64,000 nucleotides of DNA. It comes from Algibacter amylolyticus. GTDB taxonomy: Bacteria > Bacteroidota > Bacteroidia > Flavobacteriales > Flavobacteriaceae. Both the position numbers and the translations under genes were made by a program. Below, one piece after another: positions 36,061-45,081 of this stretch (positions within the stretch are counted from its first letter, which is position 1; each line of letters begins with the position of its first letter). The stretch spans positions 11,665 through 75,664 of the forward strand of contig NZ_JACHGE010000011.1 of assembly GCF_014202225.1 (NCBI RefSeq). Reading direction: 5' to 3'. The notes beneath the pieces were generated by a model. That model had not been told where the DNA came from and searched no databases. It saw only the letters and a program-made list of their open reading frames with translations.

Positions 36061-38979
36061 TTAATCTTCTATAGCCTCGTAAATTAAACGTTGAATATCT
36101 GTTCTAATATTCTCCCTTAATAATAAGTTTTTACCCGCATGCGGAAACGTTCTATTTGCCAAAAACACATAAACAATTTCTTCTTCTGGATCTGCCCAAG
36201 CATAGGTTCCTGTAAAACCTGAATGCCCAAAGCTTGTCATTGAAACACAACCACAAGTTGGTCCAGAATCGCCTAATTGTGGTTTATCGAAACCTATACC
36301 TCGTCTGTTATTATTTCGGCAATAATAGCAGGTGTTAAACTTATCTACCGTTTCTGGTTTTAAATAGCGTTTACCACCATAATATCCCTTTTGCAGATAC
36401 ATTTGCATAATCTTAGCCACATCATTTGCATTACTAAATACGCCGGCATGACCACCAACGCCATTTTGCATGGCAGCTCCCATATCGTGCACAAAACCGT
36501 GTACTTTTTGGTATCTGTAATAATCATCAATCTCTGTAGGTACTATTTTTTTGCTACTGATTTTATGATACGGATTATACAAGGTATGATTTGCTCCTAA
36601 TGACTCATAAAAATGCGATTGTACTAACTCATCTAATGTTCTGTCGTAATGGTATTCAATAAATTTCTTTAAAATGTAATAAGGAAAGTCACTATAGCGA
36701 TATCTTTTAGTTTCTAGAAGCTCAGATTTTCTAATTATTTCGGGTAAAGAATCCTGATAGTCAGTTCTTAAAAACAAATCTTTGGTCACTTCTACATCGA
36801 ATTCTGGACTACGAACTTTTCTATAATATTTTTTGCTAGGACGTTTTGTAACCGAATCTAAAGTGTGATAATAAAAAGGCTCCCAAGGTCTTAATTGCGC
36901 ATAATGAGACAACATGCTTTTAAAAGTGATGTTTGCCTTATTAGAGTTTTTATATTCGGGTAAAACTGTAGAAAGCTTAGTGTCAAGTGTCACTATACCT
37001 TGCTCCTCAAGTTCCATTAACAATGGTAATGTGGCTAAAATTTTAGTTAAAGAAGCTACATCGTAAATATTATCGAACTCTACTTTTTCTTTACCGCTGT
37101 AAGTATGCTTACCGAAATTCTTACTGTAAACTACTTTACCTTTTCTTGCCACCAATAACTGAATACCCGGTGTCATTTGTCCGTTAACAGCATAATTTGC
37201 TAAGGAGTCTAGTTTTGCTAATTTTTTAGAATTCATACCTACACGTTCTGGTATGGTATATCCTAAATTTTTAAGCTCGTTATATTGTATACCCTCACCG
37301 GCTTTAAAATAGTTTCCAATAGACACTGGTAATGTTCCTTTAGCAGCTAAAGACCCAAAAATAAGTTGTGCCGATTTACGCTGCGCAATTTCACTGTTTT
37401 GATAGCTTACCACAATACCTTCAATATTCTCAATAGAATTTAAGCCAGAAAGTGCATAAGGTTTTACAAAAGCATCTAAAATAACAGTGTGCGATTGTGC
37501 CATTTCATTAAGCCAAATCAATTCCTTGCTACTGAATTTATAAGACTTCCAAGGATTATCATTAGATCTATGAAACCCAACAATAACGGTATTATACGGT
37601 TTTAATTTGTTCATTAAGGAGAACAAATTATCCGATTGAATTTCGTGTACTTTGGTATATTTTTTTAATTCATCAAGAAAAGGTGCTCCTGAATCGTCTC
37701 CCAGTTTTACGTAAGCAATATTTTTAGTTTCTAAACGACGTAGCGGAAGAATGTCTTCTTTACTTTTAAGAACAGTAATTGCGTTTTCAAGCAATTCTTC
37801 ATATAAAATGTCGTCTTTTAATCTGTTTAAATCATTTGATAAATTGTAAAGTCCAATAGGTTCGTAATTATGAAGTCCTACTTTATATTTGGCCTTCAAA
37901 ATCTTTTTAACCGAATGTTCTAAACGTGCTTCGGTAATCTCTCCTTTATTATAAGCTTCAATAATTTTAGAAACTCCTATACCTACGTTTTCCGACATAA
38001 GCATAACATCGTTTCCAGCTTTAAAAGCAGCTAAATCGATATCTCCTGTTTCGCTAAAATCGGCTGCACCTTTCATGGTTAAAGCATCGGTATAAATAAG
38101 GCCTTTAAAGCCTAAACGCTCCTTTAAAATGTCGGCTACAATATGTTTTGATAAAGAAGAAGGATAATTTTCTCGTGTTTCTAAACTTGGTACATTTAAA
38201 TGTGCCACCATAACACTTGATAGGCCTTCGGTAATTAATTTCTTATAAGGATATAACTCAATGGAATCTATACGTTTTTCATTAAAACTAATTGTTGGTA
38301 AGGTTTTATGCGAATCTTGATCGGTATCTCCATGTCCCGGAAAATGTTTGGCATTCGCTAAAACACCAGCATCTTGCATACCTTTCATAAAGGCCAATGC
38401 TTTTTCGGTTACATTGTCTCTATCTTCACCAAAAGACCTGTTTCCAATAATAGGGTTTTTAGGATTTGTATTGATATCTACCACTGGGGCAAAATTAAAA
38501 TGTACACCCAAGCGTTTACAATGCTCGCCTATTTGTCTTCCTGCTTGCTCTACTAATTTGTTATCTTTTATAGCCCCAAGTGTCATATTCCATGGAAATG
38601 CATACGTAGAATCTAAACGCATGCTTAAACCCCACTCCGCATCCATACCAATAAGTAATGGAATTTTAGAAAGTGATTGTAACTCGTTATTTAACCTTGC
38701 TTGCCTGTTAGGTCCACCTAAAGAATAAATAACACCACCAATATGATGGTCTTTAATGGTTTGCACCACTTTATTTTTTGTGTCTTGATCTTGATTAGAC
38801 ATTACCTGAACCATATACAACTGCCCCACTTTTTCTTTTAAGGTTAGTGAAGCATACACGCTATCTACCCACTTTTTTTGAGCAGCAACGTCTTTAGTTA
38901 ACAAGGGATTAATTGAATTTTGTGCAATTACAGGTAATACAAATAAACATGTAATTATGGTAATATAGATATGACGCAT
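36061..38979 (-). CDS. GH3 beta-N-acetylglucosaminidase fused to a beta-lactamase-family serine hydrolase
   Basis: A 972-residue secreted protein with a signal peptide (to about PVIAQ). The N-terminal glycoside hydrolase family 3 domain carries the NagZ catalytic loop KHFPGHGDTDQDSH (211-224) and nucleophile Asp298 (YTDALTM). A GH3 C-terminal-like domain follows, then a penicillin-binding-protein-like/beta-lactamase domain (about 575-965) with Ser643-x-x-Lys646 (ASLTK) and late GHSGFTG. It is probably periplasmic and acts on muropeptides; the two domains may remove GlcNAc and a peptide or ester in sequence. The fusion is known in Bacteroidota. Confidence 0.93.
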   Translation of the reverse strand: MRHIYITIITCLFVLPVIAQNSINPLLTKDVAAQKKWVDSVYASLTLKEKVGQLYMVQVMSNQDQDTKNKVVQTIKDHHIGGVIYSLGGPNRQARLNNELQSLSKIPLLIGMDAEWGLSMRLDSTYAFPWNMTLGAIKDNKLVEQAGRQIGEHCKRLGVHFNFAPVVDINTNPKNPIIGNRSFGEDRDNVTEKALAFMKGMQDAGVLANAKHFPGHGDTDQDSHKTLPTISFNEKRIDSIELYPYKKLITEGLSSVMVAHLNVPSLETRENYPSSLSKHIVADILKERLGFKGLIYTDALTMKGAADFSETGDIDLAAFKAGNDVMLMSENVGIGVSKIIEAYNKGEITEARLEHSVKKILKAKYKVGLHNYEPIGLYNLSNDLNRLKDDILYEELLENAITVLKSKEDILPLRRLETKNIAYVKLGDDSGAPFLDELKKYTKVHEIQSDNLFSLMNKLKPYNTVIVGFHRSNDNPWKSYKFSSKELIWLNEMAQSHTVILDAFVKPYALSGLNSIENIEGIVVSYQNSEIAQRKSAQLIFGSLAAKGTLPVSIGNYFKAGEGIQYNELKNLGYTIPERVGMNSKKLAKLDSLANYAVNGQMTPGIQLLVARKGKVVYSKNFGKHTYSGKEKVEFDNIYDVASLTKILATLPLLMELEEQGIVTLDTKLSTVLPEYKNSNKANITFKSMLSHYAQLRPWEPFYYHTLDSVTKRPSKKYYRKVRSPEFDVEVTKDLFLRTDYQDSLPEIIRKSELLETKRYRYSDFPYYILKKFIEYHYDRTLDELVQSHFYESLGANHTLYNPYHKISSKKIVPTEIDDYYRYQKVHGFVHDMGAAMQNGVGGHAGVFSNANDVAKIMQMYLQKGYYGGKRYLKPETVDKFNTCYYCRNNNRRGIGFDKPQLGDSGPTCGCVSMTSFGHSGFTGTYAWADPEEEIVYVFLANRTFPHAGKNLLLRENIRTDIQRLIYEAIED

Positions 38980-39272
38980 AAAAGATTTGTTAAGGGAAAT
39001 TATTAGTTATACTAGTAAACACTAATAATCATGCCAAAATAATACTTTTAAAAAGAAGATTAAAAGACTTTAAGATAGATTTATAAAGAAGTTAAAAACA
39101 ATTTTTATAATTCTGCCTTAGGCTTAAGATTTTATGATGCATATTTAATACAAATACTTGAGGTAATGGTATAGCTGAATATTAAAAAATGGCACAAAAA
39201 ACTAATTATAGTAGTTTTACCCACTAAAAGAAGCTCATTCAAAAAATGAAAAATTGATAATTTAAATAAGGC
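38980..39272. other. 293-bp intergenic region
   Basis: AT-rich. I see no gene, repeat or convincing terminator hairpin. Confidence 0.4.
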
Positions 39273-39758
39273 TTATTTAACAAAACGCCCATGCCAGCTT
39301 TCGCTTGCAGGTACTTCCCAGTTTTCTTTAAATTCTGCTATATTGTTGACTAAATTATTGAAAACAATGGTGTTTTTAGAAACCGCTTTATCCTTAGCCA
39401 TTTTTCTGAAATCTGAAAGTGTTTTATGAGCAACGTATTCCCCTTGTTTGTAAGACACATTCATTTTATCCATTAAATCGACATTATAGTCTTTTTCTAA
39501 TTGTTGGATAAAATGCACAGATGAATCAATAGAGCAACCTGTTGCTTTACTTACATCTTGATTTAGAGCTAATACAATAAAACGTTTGTATTTGATTGTA
39601 TACCCTGCTTGTAAATCGCTACCATGAGCTGTCCAATTTCCTATAAAAATATCGAGTTTAGCTCGGATTTCTTCAAGTTCGACCTCTGAAAATGAACGGT
39701 TGGCTTGGTAAATCCAAACTCTTGATTCTTCTGGTAATGTTATAAAATCTACTAGCAT
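39273..39758 (-). CDS. Conserved hypothetical protein of the Fe-S operon
   Basis: A 161-residue soluble protein (RVWIYQANRSFSEVELEEI, WTAHGSDLQAGYTI, GCSIDSSVHFIQQLEKDY). Homologues in this phylum are, as I recall, often labelled ABC transporter ATPase, but no Walker motif is present, so that label has no support here. It is 74 bp downstream of the CCG-domain protein and in the same direction. Confidence 0.75.
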   Translation of the reverse strand: MLVDFITLPEESRVWIYQANRSFSEVELEEIRAKLDIFIGNWTAHGSDLQAGYTIKYKRFIVLALNQDVSKATGCSIDSSVHFIQQLEKDYNVDLMDKMNVSYKQGEYVAHKTLSDFRKMAKDKAVSKNTIVFNNLVNNIAEFKENWEVPASESWHGRFVK

Positions 39759-39806
39759 TTAATTTACTTATTGGGGGTTTTAATTTTAACTAAAACTTAA
39801 ATTTAG

Positions 39807-39826
39807 ATTCCTGCTTTTGCAGGAAT
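39807..39826. terminator. Perfect hairpin between CCG-domain gene and downstream gene
   Basis: ATTCCTGC-TTTT-GCAGGAAT, 8-bp arms. There is no strong T run on the minus strand, so it may be a processing or stability element more than a terminator. Confidence 0.4.
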
Positions 39827-39832
39827 TTATTT

Positions 39833-40624
39833 TTATAAACCTTGAGCATTTGCAATTAATTCTGCAATGTCTAGAACTTGAACTTCGCTTTCTTTTTCTT
39901 TTGCTTTTACACCATCTGTCATCATGGTATTGCAATACGGACATCCGGTAGCAATAATATCTGGATTGGTTTCTAGAGCGCCTTCTGTACGAAGTACATT
40001 AATATCCATATCGCCTTTTTCGGGCTCTTTAAACATTTGCGCACCACCAGCACCACAACACAACGCTGTACGTTTATGTCTTTTCATTTCTGTTAGTGTT
40101 GCTTTGGTTTTTTGCAACACTTCTCTTGGCGCATCGTACTCGTTATTGGCTCTACCCAAATAGCAAGGGTCGTGAAATGTAATACGTTTGCCTTTATAGG
40201 TATCGTTTAAGCCTTCTAGCCTACCAGCGGCTATAAGTTGATTTATAAACTGAGTATGGTGTAGAACTTCGTACTGCCCACCTAAACTTGGGTATTCATT
40301 TTTTAAACAGTTAAATGAATGCGGATCGCAGGTTACTATTTTATTTATTTCGTAAGCGTTTAAAATCTCGATGTTTGTAACGGCTTGCATTTGAAATAGA
40401 AACTCGTTTCCGGCGCGTTTTGCAACATCGCCTGTACAACTTTCTTCGGTTCCTAATACGGCAAAATCGACATTGGCTTTGTTTAAAATTTTAACAAAGG
40501 CTTTAGTTATTTTTTTTGCTCGATCATCAAAACTACCTGCAGATCCTACCCAAAATAATATTTCGGGTTGTTTTCCTTCTGCCATAAAATCGGCCATTGT
40601 TGGTACTTTTAGTAATTCGCTCAT
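39833..40624 (-). CDS. (Fe-S)-binding protein with two CCG domains
   Basis: A 263-residue soluble protein with two CCG-type cysteine-rich segments: the first is an unusual lone-Cys form (DPHSFNCLKNEYP, then HHTQF), and FHDPCYLGRANNEYD plus ALCCGAGGAQMF form the second. CCG domains bind noncubane Fe-S clusters in HdrB, GlpC and LldE. The adjacent membrane Fe-S protein suggests a two-subunit electron-transfer complex at the inner membrane. Confidence 0.9.
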   Translation of the reverse strand: MSELLKVPTMADFMAEGKQPEILFWVGSAGSFDDRAKKITKAFVKILNKANVDFAVLGTEESCTGDVAKRAGNEFLFQMQAVTNIEILNAYEINKIVTCDPHSFNCLKNEYPSLGGQYEVLHHTQFINQLIAAGRLEGLNDTYKGKRITFHDPCYLGRANNEYDAPREVLQKTKATLTEMKRHKRTALCCGAGGAQMFKEPEKGDMDINVLRTEGALETNPDIIATGCPYCNTMMTDGVKAKEKESEVQVLDIAELIANAQGL

Positions 40625-40682
40625 AATATTTTATTTAATACCTACTTTGATTTTACTCTTTGCAGGATTATTATTAAATGTT

Positions 40683-40780
40683 GGTTGCTGCGTTAGGGAT
40701 TGTAGCGACATCCTTTTTTTGCTGCCATAAATGGCAAAAAAAGATATAGCGTAAAGCCCGACCCTTGCGGTAACGCCAAA
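40683..40780 (-). repeat. Structured intergenic repeat, copy 2
   Basis: Arms GCGTTA and TAACGC close the element. Inside are GGG/CCC, a TTTTTTTGC/GCAAAAAAA hairpin and an ACC...GGT mini-hairpin. It matches copy 3 (54.43 kb, opposite orientation) almost end to end and separates two genes of the same operon. Confidence 0.75.
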
Positions 40781-40789
40781 TTTATTTTA

Positions 40790-41440
40790 TTACTCTTCTT
40801 TTTTACGCAATAACATTAAATCTTGGTTATATGTTTTTACACTTTCTAGCAAGCTAGCTGGAACAATGTTATAGAATAACGGGGAATCGGCATCGTAATT
40901 AACCATAACCCAGTTGTTATTTGTGTGATTGTCCTTTAGGATAATGGTGATGCGATCTTTCATGAAAATATCGAGTGCATTATTGGTTTTAAATGTAACA
41001 TCCATACCTTTTGAAGCCATCATGATTTTCATCATGGTTTTAGCTTCGTCGTCGAATTCTTGTTTATGAAAGGTCATATCCATTTTCATATCGTAAGAGA
41101 CAAAAACGTACTTTACACTATCTTTTTCGTTGGTAAAAACTTCTGATAATTTATAGTTAGGTACCGTTTTGGGTATGTTTATTGAAAAATCTTCATTCCC
41201 CTCGAACATGCTTTTAAAAACATCTTTTATGGCATCTTTTGGTGCTATTTCGAATACTTTTGGATGCGTCATGTCAATAATAGCATCGTAATCCCTATTA
41301 TTCATGTCTGCGAACATTTGTAGGGCTATTTCATTGACTTCCTTAAGTGCTTGTTCGTTATTTTGTGCGAAACCAAGAGCACTTAAAAGCATTACGGCAC
41401 TAAATAAAAATCCTTTAATAATTTGTGTTTTAGGAGTCAT
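40790..41440 (-). CDS. Secreted conserved hypothetical protein
   Basis: A 216-residue protein with a signal peptide (LLSALGFAQ). The mature part is alpha/beta with NEIALQMFADMNNRDYDAIIDMTHP near the start (in part), reminiscent of a cystatin-like NTF2 fold, which is inference. It lies 4 bp after the membrane Fe-S gene. No catalytic motif seen. Confidence 0.7.
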   Translation of the reverse strand: MTPKTQIIKGFLFSAVMLLSALGFAQNNEQALKEVNEIALQMFADMNNRDYDAIIDMTHPKVFEIAPKDAIKDVFKSMFEGNEDFSINIPKTVPNYKLSEVFTNEKDSVKYVFVSYDMKMDMTFHKQEFDDEAKTMMKIMMASKGMDVTFKTNNALDIFMKDRITIILKDNHTNNNWVMVNYDADSPLFYNIVPASLLESVKTYNQDLMLLRKKEE

Positions 41441-41444
41441 AGTT

Positions 41445-42758
41445 TTATTCGTCTTTCCAGTTTAACCTATCCATTTGATTGTATGGCCAAGGTGCTCCGT
41501 TATTCTCGATATTAGTCATCATGTTATTTAATTCTACTGGTGCTGCAGATTGCTCCATAACTAAATAGCGACGCATTTCTAGAATGATAGACAGCGGATC
41601 GATACTTACTGGACACGCTTCTACACAGGCATTACAGGTTGTACACGCCCAAAGTTCCTCGTTTGTGATGTAATCGCCTAATAATTGTTTGCCATCGTCC
41701 TTAAACTCGCCGTTATTGGCATCGATATTTTTACCGACTTCCTCTAAACGGTCGCGAGTATCCATCATTATTTTTCTTGGCGATAATTTTTTACCTGTTA
41801 GGTTTGCTGGACATTCGCTAGTACACCTACCACATTCTGTACAGGTATATGCATTTAATAATTGTACCCAGTTTAAATCTTGCACATCGCTAGCTCCAAA
41901 TTTTGCTGGCACGTCATCTTCGGCACCTTCGGCAGGAGCTGCAAATGGATCTGCGTTTGGATCCATCATCATTTTCACCTCGTTGGTTACCGCCTCTAGG
42001 TTGTTAAACTGTCCTTTAGGTTGTAACTTCCCGTAATAGGTATTTGGAAAGGCTAATAATATGTGTAAATGTTTTGAATAGTATAAATAGTTTAGGAACA
42101 CTAGTATGCCTACAATATGCAACCACCATGCACCACGCTCAATAACATGCAAAGTACCTTCTGACATCCCAGAAAACCAAGGTGTGATAAATTGGCTGAT
42201 TACATTACCTGAGTTTAGGGCTTGAAATTGTAAATCGGTAGCATTCATGACTAAAAAAAGCGTCATTAATACCATTTCGAAATACAAAATATAGTTACCA
42301 TCATTTTTAGGCCAGCTTGTCATTTCGCTTTTCCAGAAACGTGCTATTTTTATAACATTTCTACGAATCCAAAATATAATTACTGAAATAAAAACTAGAC
42401 ATGCTAAAACCTCGAATGTTCCTATTAAAAATCCATAAACCGATTGTGGTAATACACTTAACCCAATACGGTGTGTACCTAATAAACCGTCGATTATAAT
42501 TTCTAGAACTTCGATGTTTATAATGATAAAGCCAACGTAAACAACCACGTGTAAAAACCCAGAAATTGGGCGACGTACCATTTTACTTTGACCTAAGGCA
42601 ATCATAGCCATGTTTTTCCAGCGTTGCGACTTGTTATCGCTAACATCCTTATCCTGACCTAGTTTGATATTCCTTATTAGCTTTTGTACGTTTTTAGCAA
42701 AAAAGCCAACGCCCAAAAAGAGTACTATTGCAAATAGTATGTTTGGTATATATTCCAT
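41445..42758 (-). CDS. Membrane (Fe-S)-binding protein, HdrE/NarI-like with two 4Fe-4S motifs
   Basis: A 437-residue protein. The first 240 residues contain about five membrane helices with His residues placed as in cytochrome b-type NarI/HdrE subunits. The C-terminal part carries two 4Fe-4S motifs, CTECGRCTSECP and CTTCNACVEACP. With the CCG-domain protein downstream it likely forms a quinone-linked electron-transfer unit. The acceptor is unknown. Confidence 0.9.
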   Translation of the reverse strand: MEYIPNILFAIVLFLGVGFFAKNVQKLIRNIKLGQDKDVSDNKSQRWKNMAMIALGQSKMVRRPISGFLHVVVYVGFIIINIEVLEIIIDGLLGTHRIGLSVLPQSVYGFLIGTFEVLACLVFISVIIFWIRRNVIKIARFWKSEMTSWPKNDGNYILYFEMVLMTLFLVMNATDLQFQALNSGNVISQFITPWFSGMSEGTLHVIERGAWWLHIVGILVFLNYLYYSKHLHILLAFPNTYYGKLQPKGQFNNLEAVTNEVKMMMDPNADPFAAPAEGAEDDVPAKFGASDVQDLNWVQLLNAYTCTECGRCTSECPANLTGKKLSPRKIMMDTRDRLEEVGKNIDANNGEFKDDGKQLLGDYITNEELWACTTCNACVEACPVSIDPLSIILEMRRYLVMEQSAAPVELNNMMTNIENNGAPWPYNQMDRLNWKDE

Positions 42759-42763
42759 AGTGT

Positions 42764-43705
42764 TTAGTTAGATTCTGGTTCTTGGTAAGGTATTTCTTTT
42801 TTGGAAAGAATTCTGGTGTAGCGGTTAGGATGTAATTTAAAATCTAATAATAGAGCCTCCAATTCGCTAGTTGCTCCTTCTAAATTATTATACAATTGAT
42901 CATCCTTTAATAATTTACCCATAGTACCTTTACCATGCTCTAAATCAGCTAAAAGTGTATTAAAATTTGCTAAAGTAGATTCTAAATTTTTAACCGTTTG
43001 TCCTAAATCTGACTGCGATAATGATCCTGAAATTTTAGTTAAATCGCTTGTTGCTTTTTCCGCATTTGTTAAAACCGCGTCAATTTTAGCTTCATTAGCT
43101 AACATTAATTGGTTTAATGAGTTTGATGTGCTTTTAAAAGAATCTATTGTAGAACTTAAACCAGCTATACTTGTTTGTAGGTGTGCTTTAGTTTTTTCGT
43201 CGAAAATATCGTTTATATTACTAAGTAGTGAATCTGCACCGACCATCATAATTTCTATTTTTTCTTGTAAAGGTGTTAAGCGTTGGTTTACTAACTCGGT
43301 TAAACCTGCTTTTATAGAACCTTTTAAAACGGTATTATTTGTCGCAGTTTCAGCGCCATCGAAAGCAGGAACTATGGCAATAGCCTTACCTCCTATTAAG
43401 CCCGTTTCGTATAATTCTGCTCTACTATTTTTCGAGAATTTAAAATCGCTATCTACTAAAAGCTCTATAAGTAGTTTTCCTGAGCCATCGCCTTTAAAGC
43501 CTATTTTGGTAACCTGTCCTACAGCAAGTCCATTAATAGTTACAGGCGTAGATGGCACTAAGCCTTCAACGTTTTCGTATTCTGTATAAAACGTAAGCGA
43601 TGAGTTAAAAAGGTCTCTTCCTTTAAGGTAATTAAAACCATAATATAATAATATGATGCCTAATAATACGAGTACGCCTGTTTTTACTTCTCTTGTTATT
43701 TTCAA
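42764..43705 (-). CDS. MlaD (MCE) family lipid-transport protein
   Basis: A 313-residue protein with one N-terminal membrane helix (VLVLLGIILLYYGFNYL) and an MCE domain (about 38-115, VEGLVPSTPVTINGLAVGQVTKI), then a long helical coiled-coil tail. MlaD-type proteins form rings that carry phospholipids across the periplasm. The MlaE and MlaF partners are not nearby. It begins the minus-strand operon (5 bp before the Fe-S gene), with a -7 box at 43726-43733. Confidence 0.9.
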   Translation of the reverse strand: MKITREVKTGVLVLLGIILLYYGFNYLKGRDLFNSSLTFYTEYENVEGLVPSTPVTINGLAVGQVTKIGFKGDGSGKLLIELLVDSDFKFSKNSRAELYETGLIGGKAIAIVPAFDGAETATNNTVLKGSIKAGLTELVNQRLTPLQEKIEIMMVGADSLLSNINDIFDEKTKAHLQTSIAGLSSTIDSFKSTSNSLNQLMLANEAKIDAVLTNAEKATSDLTKISGSLSQSDLGQTVKNLESTLANFNTLLADLEHGKGTMGKLLKDDQLYNNLEGATSELEALLLDFKLHPNRYTRILSKKEIPYQEPESN

Positions 43706-43725
43706 AATTGAATGCTTTAGATAAA

Positions 43726-43733
43726 CAAATTTA
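43726..43733 (-). promoter_or_regulatory. Predicted -7 box for the mlaD operon
   Basis: TAAATTTG on the minus strand matches TAnnTTTG, 20 bp before the mlaD start codon. Confidence 0.45.
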
Positions 43734-43756
43734 ATATAAATTTAAGAAGAATGCCT

Positions 43757-44857
43757 CTAATTAGTTACTGATTTTAAAGCTTCGGTAAGGGCAATCTTTT
43801 TACCGTCTTTAAAAGCAACAATAAAACTTGATTTATAACCTTTGTTTTTAGCTTCACGCTCTAGCCCTTTAATACTTTCATAATCAGAAGTGTTACCATA
43901 GAAATATTTATACAATCCGCCCTCCTTATCTCTAGAAATGGTACTTAGCCCTTTAAAGTTATAAGGTTTAGTTTCTAAAGCTTTTGAACTTGCTGCTATT
44001 TGAACCTTAAAGGTAATATTAGCAGAATTACTTGAAGTTGTTTCTATTGTGCTATTACCTATTTGATAATCGCTAACATTAGTTTCTAGACTTTGCTTGT
44101 ACTGTAAAATAGCTTCTTTAATAGCATTAGCCATTTGAATTTGTCCTTTACTAGAATTTAAATAAGCACCTTCGCTTTTATTTGTTAAAAAACCTAATTC
44201 GACAAGTACACTAGGCATTACCGTTTGATGTAACACTATAAAACCGGCTTGCTTTACCTTTCTGTCTTTTCTGTTTAATTTACTAGTGAATTTTTTCTGT
44301 ATTAAGCCAGCCAATTGGATACTTTGGTCTAAATATTCTTCCTGACTTAACAAAATACTCATTACCGATTCTGGTGAGTTAGGATCGAATCCTGCATAGT
44401 TTTTTTCGTAATCCTCCTCCATAAAAATTACAGAGTTCTCTTTTTTAGCGACTTCAAAATTGGTTTTATTACGGTGTGTTCCTAAAACAAAAGTTCCGGC
44501 TCCATAGGCTTGCGAAGTATGCGAATCGCAGTGAATAGATACAAATAAATCTGCCTTTTCCTTATTCGCTATCTTACCTCGTACAAATAAATCGATAAAA
44601 ACATCTGTTTTACGCGTATAAACGACCTTAATATCTGGATTTTTTTCTAATTCCTTTCCAACGGCTAAAACGGTTTTAAGGGCTATATCCTTTTCCTTAT
44701 AACCATTTCCTAAATTTCCAGGATCTTTACCACCATGGCCAGCATCTAACACAACTACAAACTTATTTCTAGCGGTTTGAACATCACTTGTTATAAATGA
44801 AGATAATGTTAATACTATTATAAAAGATACGAAAATTAATAACTTGTTCGTTTTCAT
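43757..44857 (-). CDS. N-acetylmuramoyl-L-alanine amidase (AmiC type)
   Basis: A zinc amidase that cuts the bond between muramic acid and the peptide stem in peptidoglycan. The 366-residue protein has a signal peptide/anchor (LLIFVSFIIVLTLSSF) and the Amidase_3 domain: VVLDAGHGGKDPGN, GYKEKDIALK, ADLFVSIHCDSH, and the late VLVELGFLTNKSEG. The C-terminal 80 residues (TFKVQIAASSKALE...KYFYGN) form a SPOR-like domain. It lies 51 bp upstream of mlaD. A divergent lptD-like gene follows. Confidence 0.94.
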   Translation of the reverse strand: MKTNKLLIFVSFIIVLTLSSFITSDVQTARNKFVVVLDAGHGGKDPGNLGNGYKEKDIALKTVLAVGKELEKNPDIKVVYTRKTDVFIDLFVRGKIANKEKADLFVSIHCDSHTSQAYGAGTFVLGTHRNKTNFEVAKKENSVIFMEEDYEKNYAGFDPNSPESVMSILLSQEEYLDQSIQLAGLIQKKFTSKLNRKDRKVKQAGFIVLHQTVMPSVLVELGFLTNKSEGAYLNSSKGQIQMANAIKEAILQYKQSLETNVSDYQIGNSTIETTSSNSANITFKVQIAASSKALETKPYNFKGLSTISRDKEGGLYKYFYGNTSDYESIKGLEREAKNKGYKSSFIVAFKDGKKIALTEALKSVTN

Positions 44858-45025
44858 TTGATGAATACTATTTTAAATCGTTTGCAGCTTAAATCAATAC
44901 AAAGCATCTTTTATTGATGCCAAAATAGAATGAACTATTTATTTGATTTTAACGGCTAAAAAAGTGGGTTTATTTTAATTTTAAATTTTTAGTTGATTAT
45001 TAAATCAATCACAAAAAAATATATG

Positions 45026-45033
45026 TAATTTTG
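45026..45033 (+). promoter_or_regulatory. Predicted -7 box upstream of the LptD-like gene
   Basis: TAATTTTG matches TAnnTTTG. It overlaps the TTG at 45031 that would otherwise be read as the most upstream start codon. Confidence 0.4.
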
Positions 45034-45081
45034 ACTTTTCAAAAACCGAGCCATACTTTTACAAAAATACATTTAAAAGCG

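Noticed and set aside
39273-39758. ABC transporter ATPase
   Set aside because: No Walker A, Walker B or signature motif is visible.
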